Shown one piece after another: positions 19,648 to 28,815 of a stretch of DNA of 64,000 nucleotides (positions are counted from its first letter, which is position 1; every line of letters begins with the position of its first letter). The DNA is from Bryobacterales bacterium. GTDB taxonomy: Bacteria; Acidobacteriota; Terriglobia; Bryobacterales; Bryobacteraceae. The translations under genes were made by a program, and so were the position numbers. The stretch is taken from NCBI GenBank assembly GCA_020847975.1, contig JADLBD010000061.1, positions 1 through 64,000 of the forward strand, in the 5' to 3' direction. The notes under the pieces are model-generated. The model ran no database searches, was not told where the DNA came from, and worked only from the letters and a program-made list of their open reading frames with translations.

Positions 19648-20826
19648 ATGTTTGGAAAGAAATTCAAAATATTCAAACTGCTTGGCTTTGAGGTCCATAT
19701 TGACGCCAGCTGGCTCATTCTGGCCCTGCTCGTGGTCTGGTCTCTGGCGCGCGGCTACTTTCCGTTTCGCTATCCGGGACTGGAAAACGCCACCTATTGG
19801 TGGATGGGCGTGGCGGGGGCGCTCGGCCTGTTCCTGTCGATCGTGATCCATGAGTTTTCGCATTCGCTGGTTGCCCGCCGGCGAGGACTTCCGATGCGGG
19901 GGATCACTCTGTTCATATTTGGGGGCGTCGCCGAGATGAGCTCGGAACCGCCAAGCGCGGCCACCGAGTTCCGCATGGCGATCGCGGGCCCGATTGTCAG
20001 CGTGGCACTCGGAATTGTCTTCTACCTTATCCACTCCCTGCTCGTTAGCGCGGGCTCTTCGAATGCTGTCACGGGCATTTTTTCGTACCTGGGATTCATC
20101 AACATAGCGCTGGCGGTGTTCAACATGATTCCGGCCTTCCCGCTCGATGGAGGGCGCGTGCTGCGGGCTTATCTGTGGAGCCGCAGGGGTGACATGCGAA
20201 GCGCCACGAGGACCGCGGCAAACCTAGGTTCGGGTTTCGGAGCCGTCCTCATCGCTCTTGGCGCGGTGAATGTAGTGTTCGGCAATTTTATAGGAGGGAT
20301 GTGGTGGTTTCTCATCGGGCTGTTTCTGAGAGGCGCTTCGGAAAGTTCGTACGAGCAGTTGGAAGTTCGCAAAGCGCTCGAGGGCGAACCGGTTTCCCGG
20401 TTCATGACGGCGAACCTCGTCACGGTTCCCCCCTCGACGTGGCTGCCGGATTTGGTGGAGGGTTACTTCTATCGCTACCACCACCGGATGTTCCCCGTTG
20501 TGGGGGATGACGGCCATCTCATTGGATGTGTGAGCACACAGGACTTGAAGGCGGTTCCGCGAGAGGAGTGGTATCGCCACACCGCCGGCGAAATCGCGGA
20601 GAGTTGTAGCAATAGCAATACCGTGACGCCGGAAACGGACGCCGTGGAGGCGCTGGGCCGGATGACGCGCGGAGGGCAAAGCCGCCTGCTGGTGGCGCGG
20701 GACGGACAGCTGCTCGGGGTGGTGACGCTCAAGGATCTGCTGAACTTCCTTGCAATCAAGCTCGATCTCGACTCCGGAGGAAGGCGGCTTTCCCACATCG
20801 AACACATGGTTGGCGCGCGGAGGTAA
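19648..20826 (+). CDS. site-2 protease (M50) with C-terminal CBS pair
   Basis: 392 residues. The zinc motif HEFSH is at 68-72 and the second motif NMIPAFPLDGGR near 155-166 provides the Asp ligand, both in membrane helices. Two CBS domains occupy about residues 245-375 (for example VSRFMTANLVTVPPSTWL), a layout shared with SpoIVFB/Rip3-like proteases. It should cleave a membrane-embedded substrate, often an anti-sigma factor, under nucleotide control through the CBS domains. No sigma or anti-sigma gene is adjacent. A strong GGAAGGAGGAGAGAG site precedes the ATG. Confidence 0.92.
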   Translation: MFGKKFKIFKLLGFEVHIDASWLILALLVVWSLARGYFPFRYPGLENATYWWMGVAGALGLFLSIVIHEFSHSLVARRRGLPMRGITLFIFGGVAEMSSEPPSAATEFRMAIAGPIVSVALGIVFYLIHSLLVSAGSSNAVTGIFSYLGFINIALAVFNMIPAFPLDGGRVLRAYLWSRRGDMRSATRTAANLGSGFGAVLIALGAVNVVFGNFIGGMWWFLIGLFLRGASESSYEQLEVRKALEGEPVSRFMTANLVTVPPSTWLPDLVEGYFYRYHHRMFPVVGDDGHLIGCVSTQDLKAVPREEWYRHTAGEIAESCSNSNTVTPETDAVEALGRMTRGGQSRLLVARDGQLLGVVTLKDLLNFLAIKLDLDSGGRRLSHIEHMVGARR

Positions 20827-21028
20827 CCCCTTTTCGCCGTCGAAAGGCGGACCTATACTGTGCGCATACAGACCGGATTGCGGCGGCACTATCCAGGCTG
20901 GGAACTGATGAGACAGAATGATCGAAAAAAACTCGGCGCCGCGAGACGGCTCACAAGGGTGGGCGATCGCTTCGCGGCGGGAATTAGTGGACACCTGCAT
21001 GTAAGCAACAAATTCCAAGGAGGAAGCG
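20827..21028 (+). promoter_or_regulatory. intergenic region with candidate -10 and strong ribosome site
   Basis: 202 bp between the M50 protease and the next gene. TATACT at 20854-20859 resembles a -10 element, but no good -35 is at 16-18 bp. AAGGAGGAAG lies just before the ATG at 21029. A transcript starting near 20866 would have a leader of about 160 nt; I see no recognisable riboswitch in it. Confidence 0.3.
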
Positions 21029-21508
21029 ATGTGTGACTACTCCCTGACCGGGCTCCCCAACCGGCTTGCAAGAGAGGGCGAGGAGCTAATTGTTCACAGG
21101 TTTCGTACCGGATCGATGGGTCTGGCTTCCGCGGCGGATCTGCGGCCCACCGCGCCGCCACCCACATCTCCGCGCAAGAGCGTTTGGGAGCGGATTGTGG
21201 CTTTTCTTGCTCCGCCGCGGGCCTCTATTGAGGTTTGCGCGGTGTGCGTGCCTCCCGGCGCGAGGCTCGTGTTGAGCAGTGTACCCCCGAAAGTAAAGTC
21301 GAAGTGGGATGTCACCGAGGGGACGCGTGTGCTCTTCACGCAAACTACGGAAGCCGCCTACACGTACCGGGATGCCTTTCTCATGCCTAACGGAAGCTCC
21401 GTGCTCCTGCAATGCCTTCCGGAAGGGATGAGGGTGGTTGTTCTGTCACTTGGCGGCGTGGAGGAGACTCCCGCGGTTCCGGAACGGAATACCTTGATCG
21501 GAGCGTAA
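21029..21508 (+). CDS. conserved-looking small protein, unknown function
   Basis: 159 residues starting MCDYSLTGLPNRLAREGEEL. The first part is polar with FRTGSMGLAS; the second half, after a proline-rich linker and ERIVAFLAPPRASIEVC, is beta-rich. No signal peptide or membrane helix is visible. Cysteines at 2, about 70 and 73 are noticeable. Codon use matches its neighbours and a strong ribosome site precedes it, so it is very likely real. I do not recognise a named domain. Confidence 0.7.
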   Translation: MCDYSLTGLPNRLAREGEELIVHRFRTGSMGLASAADLRPTAPPPTSPRKSVWERIVAFLAPPRASIEVCAVCVPPGARLVLSSVPPKVKSKWDVTEGTRVLFTQTTEAAYTYRDAFLMPNGSSVLLQCLPEGMRVVVLSLGGVEETPAVPERNTLIGA

Positions 21509-21752
21509 ATCCTTCGAGCGAACTTTCCGCTCTCCGTGGAGGGATATCCGGGAACAGAGTTGCGCGCGGAAGGCTACAACCAGTAGCGGGGGGCCGTGCG
21601 CCTTTGTCTCCGGGCTCTGCGAAGACTGGACTTGTAGACGGAACGGAGATCTACTTCTGTCTTGCTTTGAATCGACCCGCGGGAAAACCTTCGTTTCGGG
21701 AGCAGGCGGCCACTCAAGCCGCGATTTCACCTGCCGCCCGTAACGATCACGC

Positions 21753-21758
21753 TAGAAT
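21753..21758 (+). promoter_or_regulatory. -10 element TAGAAT ahead of proS
   Basis: TAGAAT ends eight bases before the proS ATG and no ribosome site lies between, so a leaderless or near-leaderless message is likely. The hexamer is identical to that before soxC. The rest of the 21509-21766 gap shows no other structure I can support. Confidence 0.45.
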
Positions 21759-21766
21759 AACAGTTC

Positions 21767-23467
21767 ATGCGTTGGAGCAAGCTTTTCATCCCCACGCTGC
21801 GGGAGGCGCCCGCCGAAGCGGAAGTCCCCAGCCATCAATTACTGCTGAGAGCCGGATACGTGCGGCAGCTTTCCGCGGGTATCTACAGTTATCTCTTCCT
21901 GGCGCAGCGGTCTTTGAACAAGATCATGCATATTGTGCGCCAGGAGATGGACGCCATCGGCGCGCAGGAGATGTATCTTCCGGCATTGCATCCGGCCGAG
22001 ATCTGGCAGGAGTCAGGGCGGTGGCAGGTGATGGGCGACAACATGTTCCGCCTGAGGGATCGCTTCCAACGCGACCTGTGCCTGGGGATGACGCACGAAG
22101 AGGTGATGACGTCCATCGCCCGCGGCGAATTGCGCAGCTACAAGCAACTGCCGCAGATCTGGTATCAGATTCAGACGAAGTTCCGCGATGAGCCGCGGCC
22201 GAAATCAGGTCTGCTGCGCGTGCGGCAATTCCTGATGAAAGATTCCTACACCTTCGACATGGATGCCGCGGGGTTGGATGTAGCCTATCAGAAGCACTAC
22301 GACGCCTACTGCCGGATCTTCGACCGGTGCGGGCTGAAGTACACCGTGGTGGAGGCGCACTCGGGCGCCATGGGCGGCAGCCAGTCGCATGAGTTCATGG
22401 TTGCTTCCGACGCTGGGGAAGACCTGATCGTGATCGGGGAAAAAAGCGGGTATGCGGCGAATCTGGAGAAGGCGGTTTCGCGGCCGATCCCGCCGGCTTT
22501 GCCGGATCCGGAGGGAGACCTGGCGCCGGAGGAGTTCCACACACCGGGGCGTAAGACGATCGAAGAAGTAGCGGCATTCACCAACCTTCCCGCCACTTCG
22601 CAGATCAAGAGCCTGGTGATGGTGGCCGATGGGAAGCCTGCGCTTGCGCTGCTGCGCGGCGATCATCAGTTGAGCGAGACGAAGTTCGCCTCAGTGACGG
22701 GCGCGGCGGAAGTGCGGCCGGCGCATCCGGCGGAGATGCGGGATTGGATGGGCGCGGATGCCGGTTCGCTCGGTCCGGTGGGCATCACCAAGATGCGCGT
22801 GGTGGCGGACCTGGCGCTGGAGGGACGGCGCAACATGATCTGCGGCGCGAACAAAGATGACTACCACCTGCGGCATGTCACCCCCGGGGAGGATTTCGAG
22901 GCGGAGTTCCACGATCTGCGCCAGGTTGCGCCGGGCGATACGGAGGCGAACACCGGGGGGCCGCTGAAGATCGTGAAGTCGATGGAGATCGGGCATATTT
23001 TCAAGCTCGGCTACAAGTATTCGCAATCGATGGGTCTGCGAGTGACGGATGAACACGGCAAGGAAGTGACGCCCATCATGGGCTCCTACGGTATCGGCAT
23101 CGAGCGTATTCTGTGCGGGGCGATCGAGCTGTTTCATGACGCCGACGGCATGATGCTGCCGCCTTCCATCGCGCCGTTTCAGGTGGTGATCACGCCGGTG
23201 AACAGCAAGGACGCGGCGCTGCGGGAAGCCTCCGAAACTCTTTACGACGAATGTCTGCGGATGGGTCTGGATGCGCTGCTGGATGATCGCGATGAGCGCC
23301 CGGGCGTCAAATTCAAGGATTCCGACCTGGTTGGAATTCCGTTCCGCCTGACGTTGGGCAAGAAACTCGCGCAGGGGCTGGTGGAACTTTACGTGCGCAA
23401 CGGCAAGCAGGTGACGGATGTGCCGGTGGGCGAGGCCGCGGCGAAGATCAAGCAAATGATCGGATAA
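21767..23467 (+). CDS. proS: prolyl-tRNA synthetase, bacterial type
   Basis: 566 residues, the length of bacterial ProS. Class II motif 2 is visible around [21 protein letters not shown], the editing (INS) domain lies between about 220 and 400, motif 3 is [11 protein letters not shown], and the anticodon-binding domain is C-terminal. It charges tRNA-Pro in the cytosol. Two bases separate it from the aminotransferase that follows. Confidence 0.97.
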   Translation: MRWSKLFIPTLREAPAEAEVPSHQLLLRAGYVRQLSAGIYSYLFLAQRSLNKIMHIVRQEMDAIGAQEMYLPALHPAEIWQESGRWQVMGDNMFRLRDRFQRDLCLGMTHEEVMTSIARGELRSYKQLPQIWYQIQTKFRDEPRPKSGLLRVRQFLMKDSYTFDMDAAGLDVAYQKHYDAYCRIFDRCGLKYTVVEAHSGAMGGSQSHEFMVASDAGEDLIVIGEKSGYAANLEKAVSRPIPPALPDPEGDLAPEEFHTPGRKTIEEVAAFTNLPATSQIKSLVMVADGKPALALLRGDHQLSETKFASVTGAAEVRPAHPAEMRDWMGADAGSLGPVGITKMRVVADLALEGRRNMICGANKDDYHLRHVTPGEDFEAEFHDLRQVAPGDTEANTGGPLKIVKSMEIGHIFKLGYKYSQSMGLRVTDEHGKEVTPIMGSYGIGIERILCGAIELFHDADGMMLPPSIAPFQVVITPVNSKDAALREASETLYDECLRMGLDALLDDRDERPGVKFKDSDLVGIPFRLTLGKKLAQGLVELYVRNGKQVTDVPVGEAAAKIKQMIG

Positions 23468-23469
23468 GC

Positions 23470-24582
23470 ATGCCAGACTGGGACGCTGTCCGCCGCGAAT
23501 TTCCCGCTCTCGAGCGCTATACCTTTCTCAATACGGCCACGTACGGACAATTGCCTCGCGCCACCACGAGGGCGGTGGAAGAGCACTTTTCCCGCCGCGA
23601 CGAGTTCGCCTGCTCGGATTTTCTCGAGTGGTTCGACGATGCCGACCGGATTCGGGGCTCGATTGCGCGGTTGATTCACTGCGAGGGGGAGGATGTCGCA
23701 TTCTTTCCGAACGCCGCCGCCGCGGTTTCGCTGCTGGCGCAAGGCATCGACTGGCGGGCGGGCGACCGCATCCTCACGCTGGAGGATGAATTTCCGAACC
23801 ATCTCTACATCGCGCAATCCCTGGCGCAGGCGGATGTCGTGCCCTGGCCGCGGTTCTTTGAAGCCCTGACGCCGCGCACGCGGTTGGCGATGCTTTCGAC
23901 GGTGAATTACACGACGGGGCTTTGTCCGCCGCTCGAGAAGATCGCCGAGGCGTGCCGCGCCAACGGAACCTTGCTTTCCATCGACGGGACGCAGAGCATC
24001 GGCGCGCTCCGGTTCGACGCGGCGCGAATCCAGCCGGACATGTTTGCGGTGGACGGCTATAAGTGGCTGTGTTGTCCCAATGGCTCGGGCTTCGCCTATA
24101 TCCATCCACGCGTCCGGGAGTGGCTGAAGCCGCAAACCATCGGCTGGCGCAGCGACAGGCGCTGGCGCGAGGTGAACTCGCTGCATCACGGCGCGCCGGA
24201 GTTCAAAGGGAGCGCGGAACGTTACGAGGGCGGCATCCTGCCCTTCCCCGCCATTTACGCGATGGGGGCGTCGGTGGAGTTCATGCTGCAACTGGGTCCG
24301 GAAGTGATCGAGCAGCGCGTTCTCGAGTTGGCCGGGATACTTCGCGACAGGCTTCGCGGGCTGGGTGCGCAGTTGTTGAGCGACCAGGACCCTGTTTATG
24401 TCTCGCCCATTGTTGCCGCCCGCTGGCCGGGCTTCGATTCCGGAGTTCTCTCGCTGGCCTTGAAGCAGCGTCGCATCCTCACCGCGGCGCGGCATGGCAA
24501 TCTTCGCGTATCCACACACTTCTACAACAACGAAGAGGATATCGACCGGTTGATTGAGGCGCTGAGGGATCTTCTCGCATGA
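23470..24582 (+). CDS. class V PLP-dependent aminotransferase
   Basis: 370 residues. FLNTATYGQLPRAT near the start, EDEFPNHLYIAQ, SIDGTQSIGAL and VDGYKWLCCPNG (PLP-binding Lys near 198) are typical of the class V/cysteine-desulfurase-like fold. The substrate cannot be deduced: desulfurase, isopenicillin-epimerase-like and kynureninase-like members all look alike here. It sits 2 bp after proS and overlaps the OPT transporter by ATGA, forming a three-gene run. Confidence 0.88.
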   Translation: MPDWDAVRREFPALERYTFLNTATYGQLPRATTRAVEEHFSRRDEFACSDFLEWFDDADRIRGSIARLIHCEGEDVAFFPNAAAAVSLLAQGIDWRAGDRILTLEDEFPNHLYIAQSLAQADVVPWPRFFEALTPRTRLAMLSTVNYTTGLCPPLEKIAEACRANGTLLSIDGTQSIGALRFDAARIQPDMFAVDGYKWLCCPNGSGFAYIHPRVREWLKPQTIGWRSDRRWREVNSLHHGAPEFKGSAERYEGGILPFPAIYAMGASVEFMLQLGPEVIEQRVLELAGILRDRLRGLGAQLLSDQDPVYVSPIVAARWPGFDSGVLSLALKQRRILTAARHGNLRVSTHFYNNEEDIDRLIEALRDLLA

Positions 24583-26558
24583 CTCCGGCGGAACTCAAGA
24601 ATCCTCGCGAACTCACATTCAAGGCCATCGCGCTCGGTCTGTTTCTGGCGTTCGTTTTCGGGTCGGCGAACGCGTACCTGGGCATGCGCGCGGGACAAAC
24701 CGTGGCGGCCACCATTCCCGCCGCTGTCATTGCTGTCGCGCTGTTCCGGTTGCCGGCGTTTCGCGGCACTATCCTCGAACAGAACATCGTGCGGACGGCG
24801 GCGAGCGTGGGCGAGGCGCTGGTGGCGGGAGCGATCTTCACCATCCCGGCGTTTCTGCTGGCGGAGATGGACGGGCGCCGGCTGTGGGGGAACCTCCGCG
24901 ATCATTACTGGGAGGCAACGATGATCCTGCTGGTGGGGGGACTGATCGGAGTGTTCTTCATCATCGCCCTGCGCCGGCCGCTGTGCGTGGATGCCGGTTT
25001 GCCGTGGCCGGAAAGCGTCGCGAGCGCGGAGATCGTGAAGGCAGGAGCGGAGACTGGTGACGCGCCGCGAACGATCTTCGGGGCCATGGCGTTCGGCGCG
25101 CTGATGCAGCTTTTGAAATCGGACAAGGGGCTCCAGATATTCCGCGAATATTCGCAAGGGTGGCTGCCGTTTCCGCGGTCGGTGATTCGCCATTCAACAG
25201 GGACGCCGGTCACGCACGGCGGGGGAGTTCCGTGGTCCACCCCGAGCCTCTCACCCGCTCTTACCGGCATCGGCTACATCATCGGTTTCGAAGCGTCTTC
25301 GATCACGTTCGCGGGAGGCATCCTGGCGTGGTGGGTTCTCATCCCGCTGCTTCTTTTCTTTGATCCCGACCTGGCGCGGCGGATGGGCGGAGGGGAGAAC
25401 GGGGCTCCGGACGTTCTGGCCGGCACGGTGTGGAGCAACGTCGTGCGCCCGATTGCCGTAGGCGCGATGTTGATTGCCGCGGCGCAGACAATGTGGTCCA
25501 TCCGCGATTCGCTGATCACGTCCTTCAAGGGCGCGCTTTCCGCCACCTCGCTGAAGGCGACAGAGGCGATGGAGCGCACGGAACTGGACATCCCGCTGAA
25601 GTGGGTGATTCTGGCTACCACAGTGCTGCTGATACCGATCACCGCGATCTACTATTTCTTCACACAGAATCTGGCGGCGGCGATGGTGACGGCGGTGATC
25701 ATGGCCGTGGTCGGCTTTCTGCTTTGCGCCTGCGGCGGGTACCTGGTGGGCCTGGTGGGCAGCAGCAATCAGCCACTTTCAGGACTCACGCTCTCGGCGC
25801 TGCTGCTTTCGGCGATCGTGATTCTTGCCATTGGCGTGGAGGGCGCTCCGGGCGTGGCGGCGGTTCTGGGGGTTGCGGCGGTTGTCGCCTGCGCGTGCTC
25901 GGTGTCCGGTTCCCTGATTCAGGATTTGAAGGCGGGCCACCTTCTGGGGGGAACTCCGTGGAAGATGGAACTGGTGGAAATCCTTTCCGTGATTCTGCTC
26001 TCGTTCTTCCTGATGGGGCCCATCATCGCGCTGCACGAGGCGAACCTTGCCACGGGAGGCATCGGCGGGCGGGCGCTGCCGGCGCCGCAAGCAGGGCTGA
26101 TGGCGCAGTTGGCGAAGGGCATCGTGGGCGGGCAGATGGCGTGGGGCCTGCTCGGGATTGGAGCCGCGCTAGGTGTGACGTTCATTCTCTGCGGAGCGCG
26201 CGCGCCGATGCTGATCGCGGTGGGGATGTATTTGCCGTTTGACACGACTTCGGCCATCTTCCTTGGCGGGCTGCTCAAGTACGTCGCGGACAAACTGACG
26301 GCCGCGCGGCCGGAGCATGAGCGGCGGCATATCGAAGAGAAGGGCACTCTGCTCGCTTCGGGTCTGGTGAGCGGCGAGGCGATTGTGGGTATTTTGCTGG
26401 CGGTCACCTACCTTGCGGGGGTTCCCTCGTTCACGCACATGCTGATTGGGAAGGATACATTCGATTTCTATCCGGCGTGGGGAGGATGGCTGTCGCTGGT
26501 TGGGTTTGCATCGCTTGCTTATGTGCTGATTGTGATTCCGCTGCGGCGCCGGCGCTAA
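24579..26558 (+). CDS. OPT-family oligopeptide transporter
   Basis: 659 residues with about fifteen hydrophobic helices. ALFLAFVFGSANAYLGMRAG-type sequence at the N-terminus and LVGLVGSSNQPLSGLTLSAL in the middle (NPxSG-like motif) are typical of prokaryotic OPT transporters. It is a proton-driven importer of peptides or metal chelates. Coupled to the aminotransferase by an ATGA overlap. Hairpins follow its stop. Confidence 0.92.
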   Translation: MTPAELKNPRELTFKAIALGLFLAFVFGSANAYLGMRAGQTVAATIPAAVIAVALFRLPAFRGTILEQNIVRTAASVGEALVAGAIFTIPAFLLAEMDGRRLWGNLRDHYWEATMILLVGGLIGVFFIIALRRPLCVDAGLPWPESVASAEIVKAGAETGDAPRTIFGAMAFGALMQLLKSDKGLQIFREYSQGWLPFPRSVIRHSTGTPVTHGGGVPWSTPSLSPALTGIGYIIGFEASSITFAGGILAWWVLIPLLLFFDPDLARRMGGGENGAPDVLAGTVWSNVVRPIAVGAMLIAAAQTMWSIRDSLITSFKGALSATSLKATEAMERTELDIPLKWVILATTVLLIPITAIYYFFTQNLAAAMVTAVIMAVVGFLLCACGGYLVGLVGSSNQPLSGLTLSALLLSAIVILAIGVEGAPGVAAVLGVAAVVACACSVSGSLIQDLKAGHLLGGTPWKMELVEILSVILLSFFLMGPIIALHEANLATGGIGGRALPAPQAGLMAQLAKGIVGGQMAWGLLGIGAALGVTFILCGARAPMLIAVGMYLPFDTTSAIFLGGLLKYVADKLTAARPEHERRHIEEKGTLLASGLVSGEAIVGILLAVTYLAGVPSFTHMLIGKDTFDFYPAWGGWLSLVGFASLAYVLIVIPLRRRR

Positions 26559-26989
26559 CTAGCCAAGGGCTTCGGCCTTGATATCCCTGCGGGATATGGA
26601 AGTCAGGAGGCAGGAGACAGGAGGCAGGAGAATGGCGGCGACATACGCGTTGAGTAGTCGGCTGACTTCTTCCAGCGTGGCAGCGAGCTGAGCGGTATCA
26701 CCGTAGCTGAGGTCCTTGGCAAGGATCAGGAAATAGCGGCTTCCTCGACCGACCCCTCGGCGATGTTCATGAACCGGGCCTTGTCCGGCTTGCTGCGACG
26801 ACGGAATCCCTCGGCGATGTTGGCTGGAATGGATACGGCCGCCCGACGCATCTGGAGTGAGAGGCCGTAGGTCTCGTGCTTGGGAAACGATGCGCTGAAG
26901 GCATAGACCTCCAGCACGAACCGGTGGGCCTGCTGCCATACCAGCAGATCCTGAAACGTCCGCGCCGGTTTTGCAGTGGCCATAGACAT
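26559..26989 (-). pseudogene. four-helix-bundle (23S rRNA IVP-type) protein, frameshifted
   Basis: The first frame starts MSMATAKPARTFQDLLVWQQ and contains MRRAAVSIPANIAEGF, the hallmark of the four-helix-bundle family. It stops early after SVEEAAIS. A second frame picks up with RYFLILAKDLSYGDTAQL and runs to a stop at 26559. Deleting one base near 26737-26742 explains the break: SVEEA joined to RYFLILAKD restores the expected order. So it is a recent one-base frameshift or a sequencing error. The tail after LNAYVAAI contains a GGAGGCAGGAG-type repetitive stretch often seen at the ends of such genes. Confidence 0.8.
26564..26597. terminator. two adjacent hairpins after the OPT gene
   Basis: A stem with a TTCG tetraloop (26564-26580, one bulged G) is followed immediately by a perfect 7-bp stem ATATCCC/GGGATAT with a 3-base loop (26581-26597). 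No T-run follows, so termination is only suggested. The hairpins lie within the tail of the broken minus-strand gene. Confidence 0.4.
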
Positions 26990-27045
26990 CAGAAGGCGTT
27001 CACGGCGGTATGCTCCTGGTATCTCACCACACAGGAGGATGAGGC

Positions 27046-27379
27046 ATGAACGCCTTCGTCGAGCATCACAAGGTTAGCATCCAGTTCACTGGCATCGTTC
27101 CGCTATGATCTGTCAAAGCTCCGCGCAAAAGGACTGGTGGAACGGATTCCACATTCGCGTCGTTACCGTCTGGCCGGCAAGGGCTACTCGATCTGCGTGG
27201 CCTTCCTCAAACTGTTCGAGAAAATCTACGCGCCTCTTACAGCAGGACTGCTGTGGCCGTTCCGCGGAGATCGAATTTTGGCAGAGCAAAAACGCTGCGA
27301 ACTCGATCGCCTGTATCAGCGCGTCTCCGATGACCTGGATGCGCTCTTCCGCGCCGTCGGCCTCAATGTTGCGGCGTGA
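27046..27379 (+). pseudogene. internally deleted transposase-like remnant
   Basis: ATG 27046, behind AGGAGG (27033-27038), begins MNAFVEHHKVSIQF and soon stops. A different frame carries SLASFRYDLSKLRAKGLVER then a winged-helix-like region, FLKLFEKIYAPLTAGLL and a terminal helix LYQRVSDDLDALFRAVGLNV. From memory the two pieces resemble the extreme N-terminus and the C-terminal domain of one family of about 450 residues repeated in Solibacter-like genomes; this recall is unverified. The simplest reading is an internal deletion of roughly a kilobase that fused the ends out of frame. Confidence 0.55.
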
Positions 27380-27385
27380 ATTCCG

Positions 27386-27408
27386 CAACGAGAACAAAGT
27401 TCTCGTTG
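27386..27408. terminator. perfect 10-bp hairpin
   Basis: CAACGAGAAC and GTTCTCGTTG form a perfect 10-bp stem with an AAA loop, seven bases after the remnant's stop codon. There is no T-tract. It may terminate transcription toward the converging methyltransferase gene or be a leftover of the mobile element. Confidence 0.45.
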
Positions 27409-27461
27409 GCGAGCGTATAACGGCTAACCGCGCGGCGTGGGGCCTTGGGCGCAGAGCCTCT

Positions 27462-28730
27462 TCACCTTGATTGCGAAGGCGCATTCACGCGGGGCTTGCC
27501 GGATAGCTTGAGCAATCCGCGCCGCAGGGCGGCATGTACCGCATGTGGCGGATGCCCGGCATTGGGCGATTCGAGAATCGCGCGCGTCGCTTCATCCACC
27601 GGCAGAGTCCCCACCCATGACCCCGGGGCTCCCTGGACCACGGTCTGCGTGCCTTCCTTCAGGACCGTGAGGCCCTCGGACACTTCGAACGCCATCCCGC
27701 CGTTTGGCTGCAGCAGGTAATCCTCGACGGCAAAGATCTCTTCGATGGCGGCTCGCGTGATTTCTCCCCAGCGGTCGGCCGATACCTCGCGTTCGGCGTG
27801 CCAGGCTTCTCCGGCAGGGGTATGCGCAAGCACGGTGATGCCTTGCCGCGTGCCGTGCAGTTCGCGGCGGTTGGCGCTGAGTTCCAGCACCTTGAGGTCT
27901 GGCGTGTGGATCGGCGGACGCCCGCTGGTCCAGGAAGCAAAGATAACTGCCTTCCCGGCGGGCGTGAGGTAGGAAGGAGCTTCGGTCGCGATGCGCCAGG
28001 CGAGTTCATCGCCCCGCACGCCGCCGTGGAGGTAGGTTTCGATGGATTCGCCTTGCGGGTTAGGGTAGTAGGGCGGCTGCGAAAGGATCACGTCGAACCG
28101 CTCACCGCGCGCCGGAGCAAAGCCGTCCCCGCGGCGGAACTCGATGTTGGCGATGCCGTTTAGTGAAGCGTTGAGCTTCGCCAGCGCCACCGCGCGCGGG
28201 TTGATGTCGGTTCCCACCACATGGGCGGCGGTGCGCGACAGCAGAAGCGCCAGGGTTCCCGCGCCGCAGCCGAGATCGAGCGCGCGCTGCACGGCGTGGG
28301 TGGGACATCCGGCCTGATAGAGAATCGCCGTGGTTTCGCCCGCTCCCATGACGGCTTCCGAATGGCCGTTCAGATAGTCGCTGAACAGGTAGAGCCCGCG
28401 GATCAGCCGCAGGTGGAACGGCGCGGTCAGCCTGTCGCCGTCGCTCAGCAAGAGCCCGCACTCCCGTACGGCGCCCAGCAGTTCCGCTCCCATTGCGGCT
28501 TCCGCTTCCCACGCGGGGGTGGGAATTGCGCAGAAGAAGAGACGAAGCAGCACTGCCGCCGCGTCGTCCCGAAACTGCGCCTCACGCGCCGGCGTGAGCG
28601 GGCGCCGCAGGTTGTCCGGATGTTCCGTCATGCGGCGGAGGAAGGCGCGGTCGATGCCGCAGGCTCTCCATCGCGAGGCGAGCGCGGGTCCGGGGCTCTT
28701 TTCCAGGTTCGATACGCCGGGCAGTGGCAC
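27462..28730 (-). CDS. class I SAM-dependent methyltransferase
   Basis: 422 residues. The SAM-binding motif LDLGCGAGTLALLL lies near 170 and the catalytic-type motif ILSQPPYYP near 235, resembling the (N/D/S)PPY motif of enzymes that methylate amide or amino nitrogens. An N-terminal helical domain of about 150 residues precedes it, and a C-terminal region of about 130 residues follows. The overall order suggests an RsmC/PrmB-like or HemK-like enzyme, but the target is not identifiable. MTEHPDNLRR (35 codons in) is an alternative start. Confidence 0.8.
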   Translation of the reverse strand: MPLPGVSNLEKSPGPALASRWRACGIDRAFLRRMTEHPDNLRRPLTPAREAQFRDDAAAVLLRLFFCAIPTPAWEAEAAMGAELLGAVRECGLLLSDGDRLTAPFHLRLIRGLYLFSDYLNGHSEAVMGAGETTAILYQAGCPTHAVQRALDLGCGAGTLALLLSRTAAHVVGTDINPRAVALAKLNASLNGIANIEFRRGDGFAPARGERFDVILSQPPYYPNPQGESIETYLHGGVRGDELAWRIATEAPSYLTPAGKAVIFASWTSGRPPIHTPDLKVLELSANRRELHGTRQGITVLAHTPAGEAWHAEREVSADRWGEITRAAIEEIFAVEDYLLQPNGGMAFEVSEGLTVLKEGTQTVVQGAPGSWVGTLPVDEATRAILESPNAGHPPHAVHAALRRGLLKLSGKPRVNAPSQSR

Positions 28731-28815
28731 TTCTTCCCGATGGTAGCGAAGTCAGGCTCCCGAACCTCGCCGGCGCCTCATCCGCCGCCCGTAAGTGCAA
28801 GAATATAGGTGCGGC

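Noticed and set aside
20224-21018. Minus-strand 264-codon frame opposite the site-2 protease
   Set aside because: Antisense of a well-conserved M50/CBS gene, with no motif or start context of its own.
23389-24519. Minus-strand 376-codon frame opposite the class V aminotransferase
   Set aside because: Antisense shadow. The sense strand has all the PLP-enzyme motifs and the antisense product is Arg/His-rich.
26609-26632. GGAGGCAGGAG-type repeat stretch as a possible CRISPR or minisatellite
   Set aside because: Only two imperfect units without spacers; it encodes the tail of the broken four-helix-bundle gene and is common at the ends of such genes.
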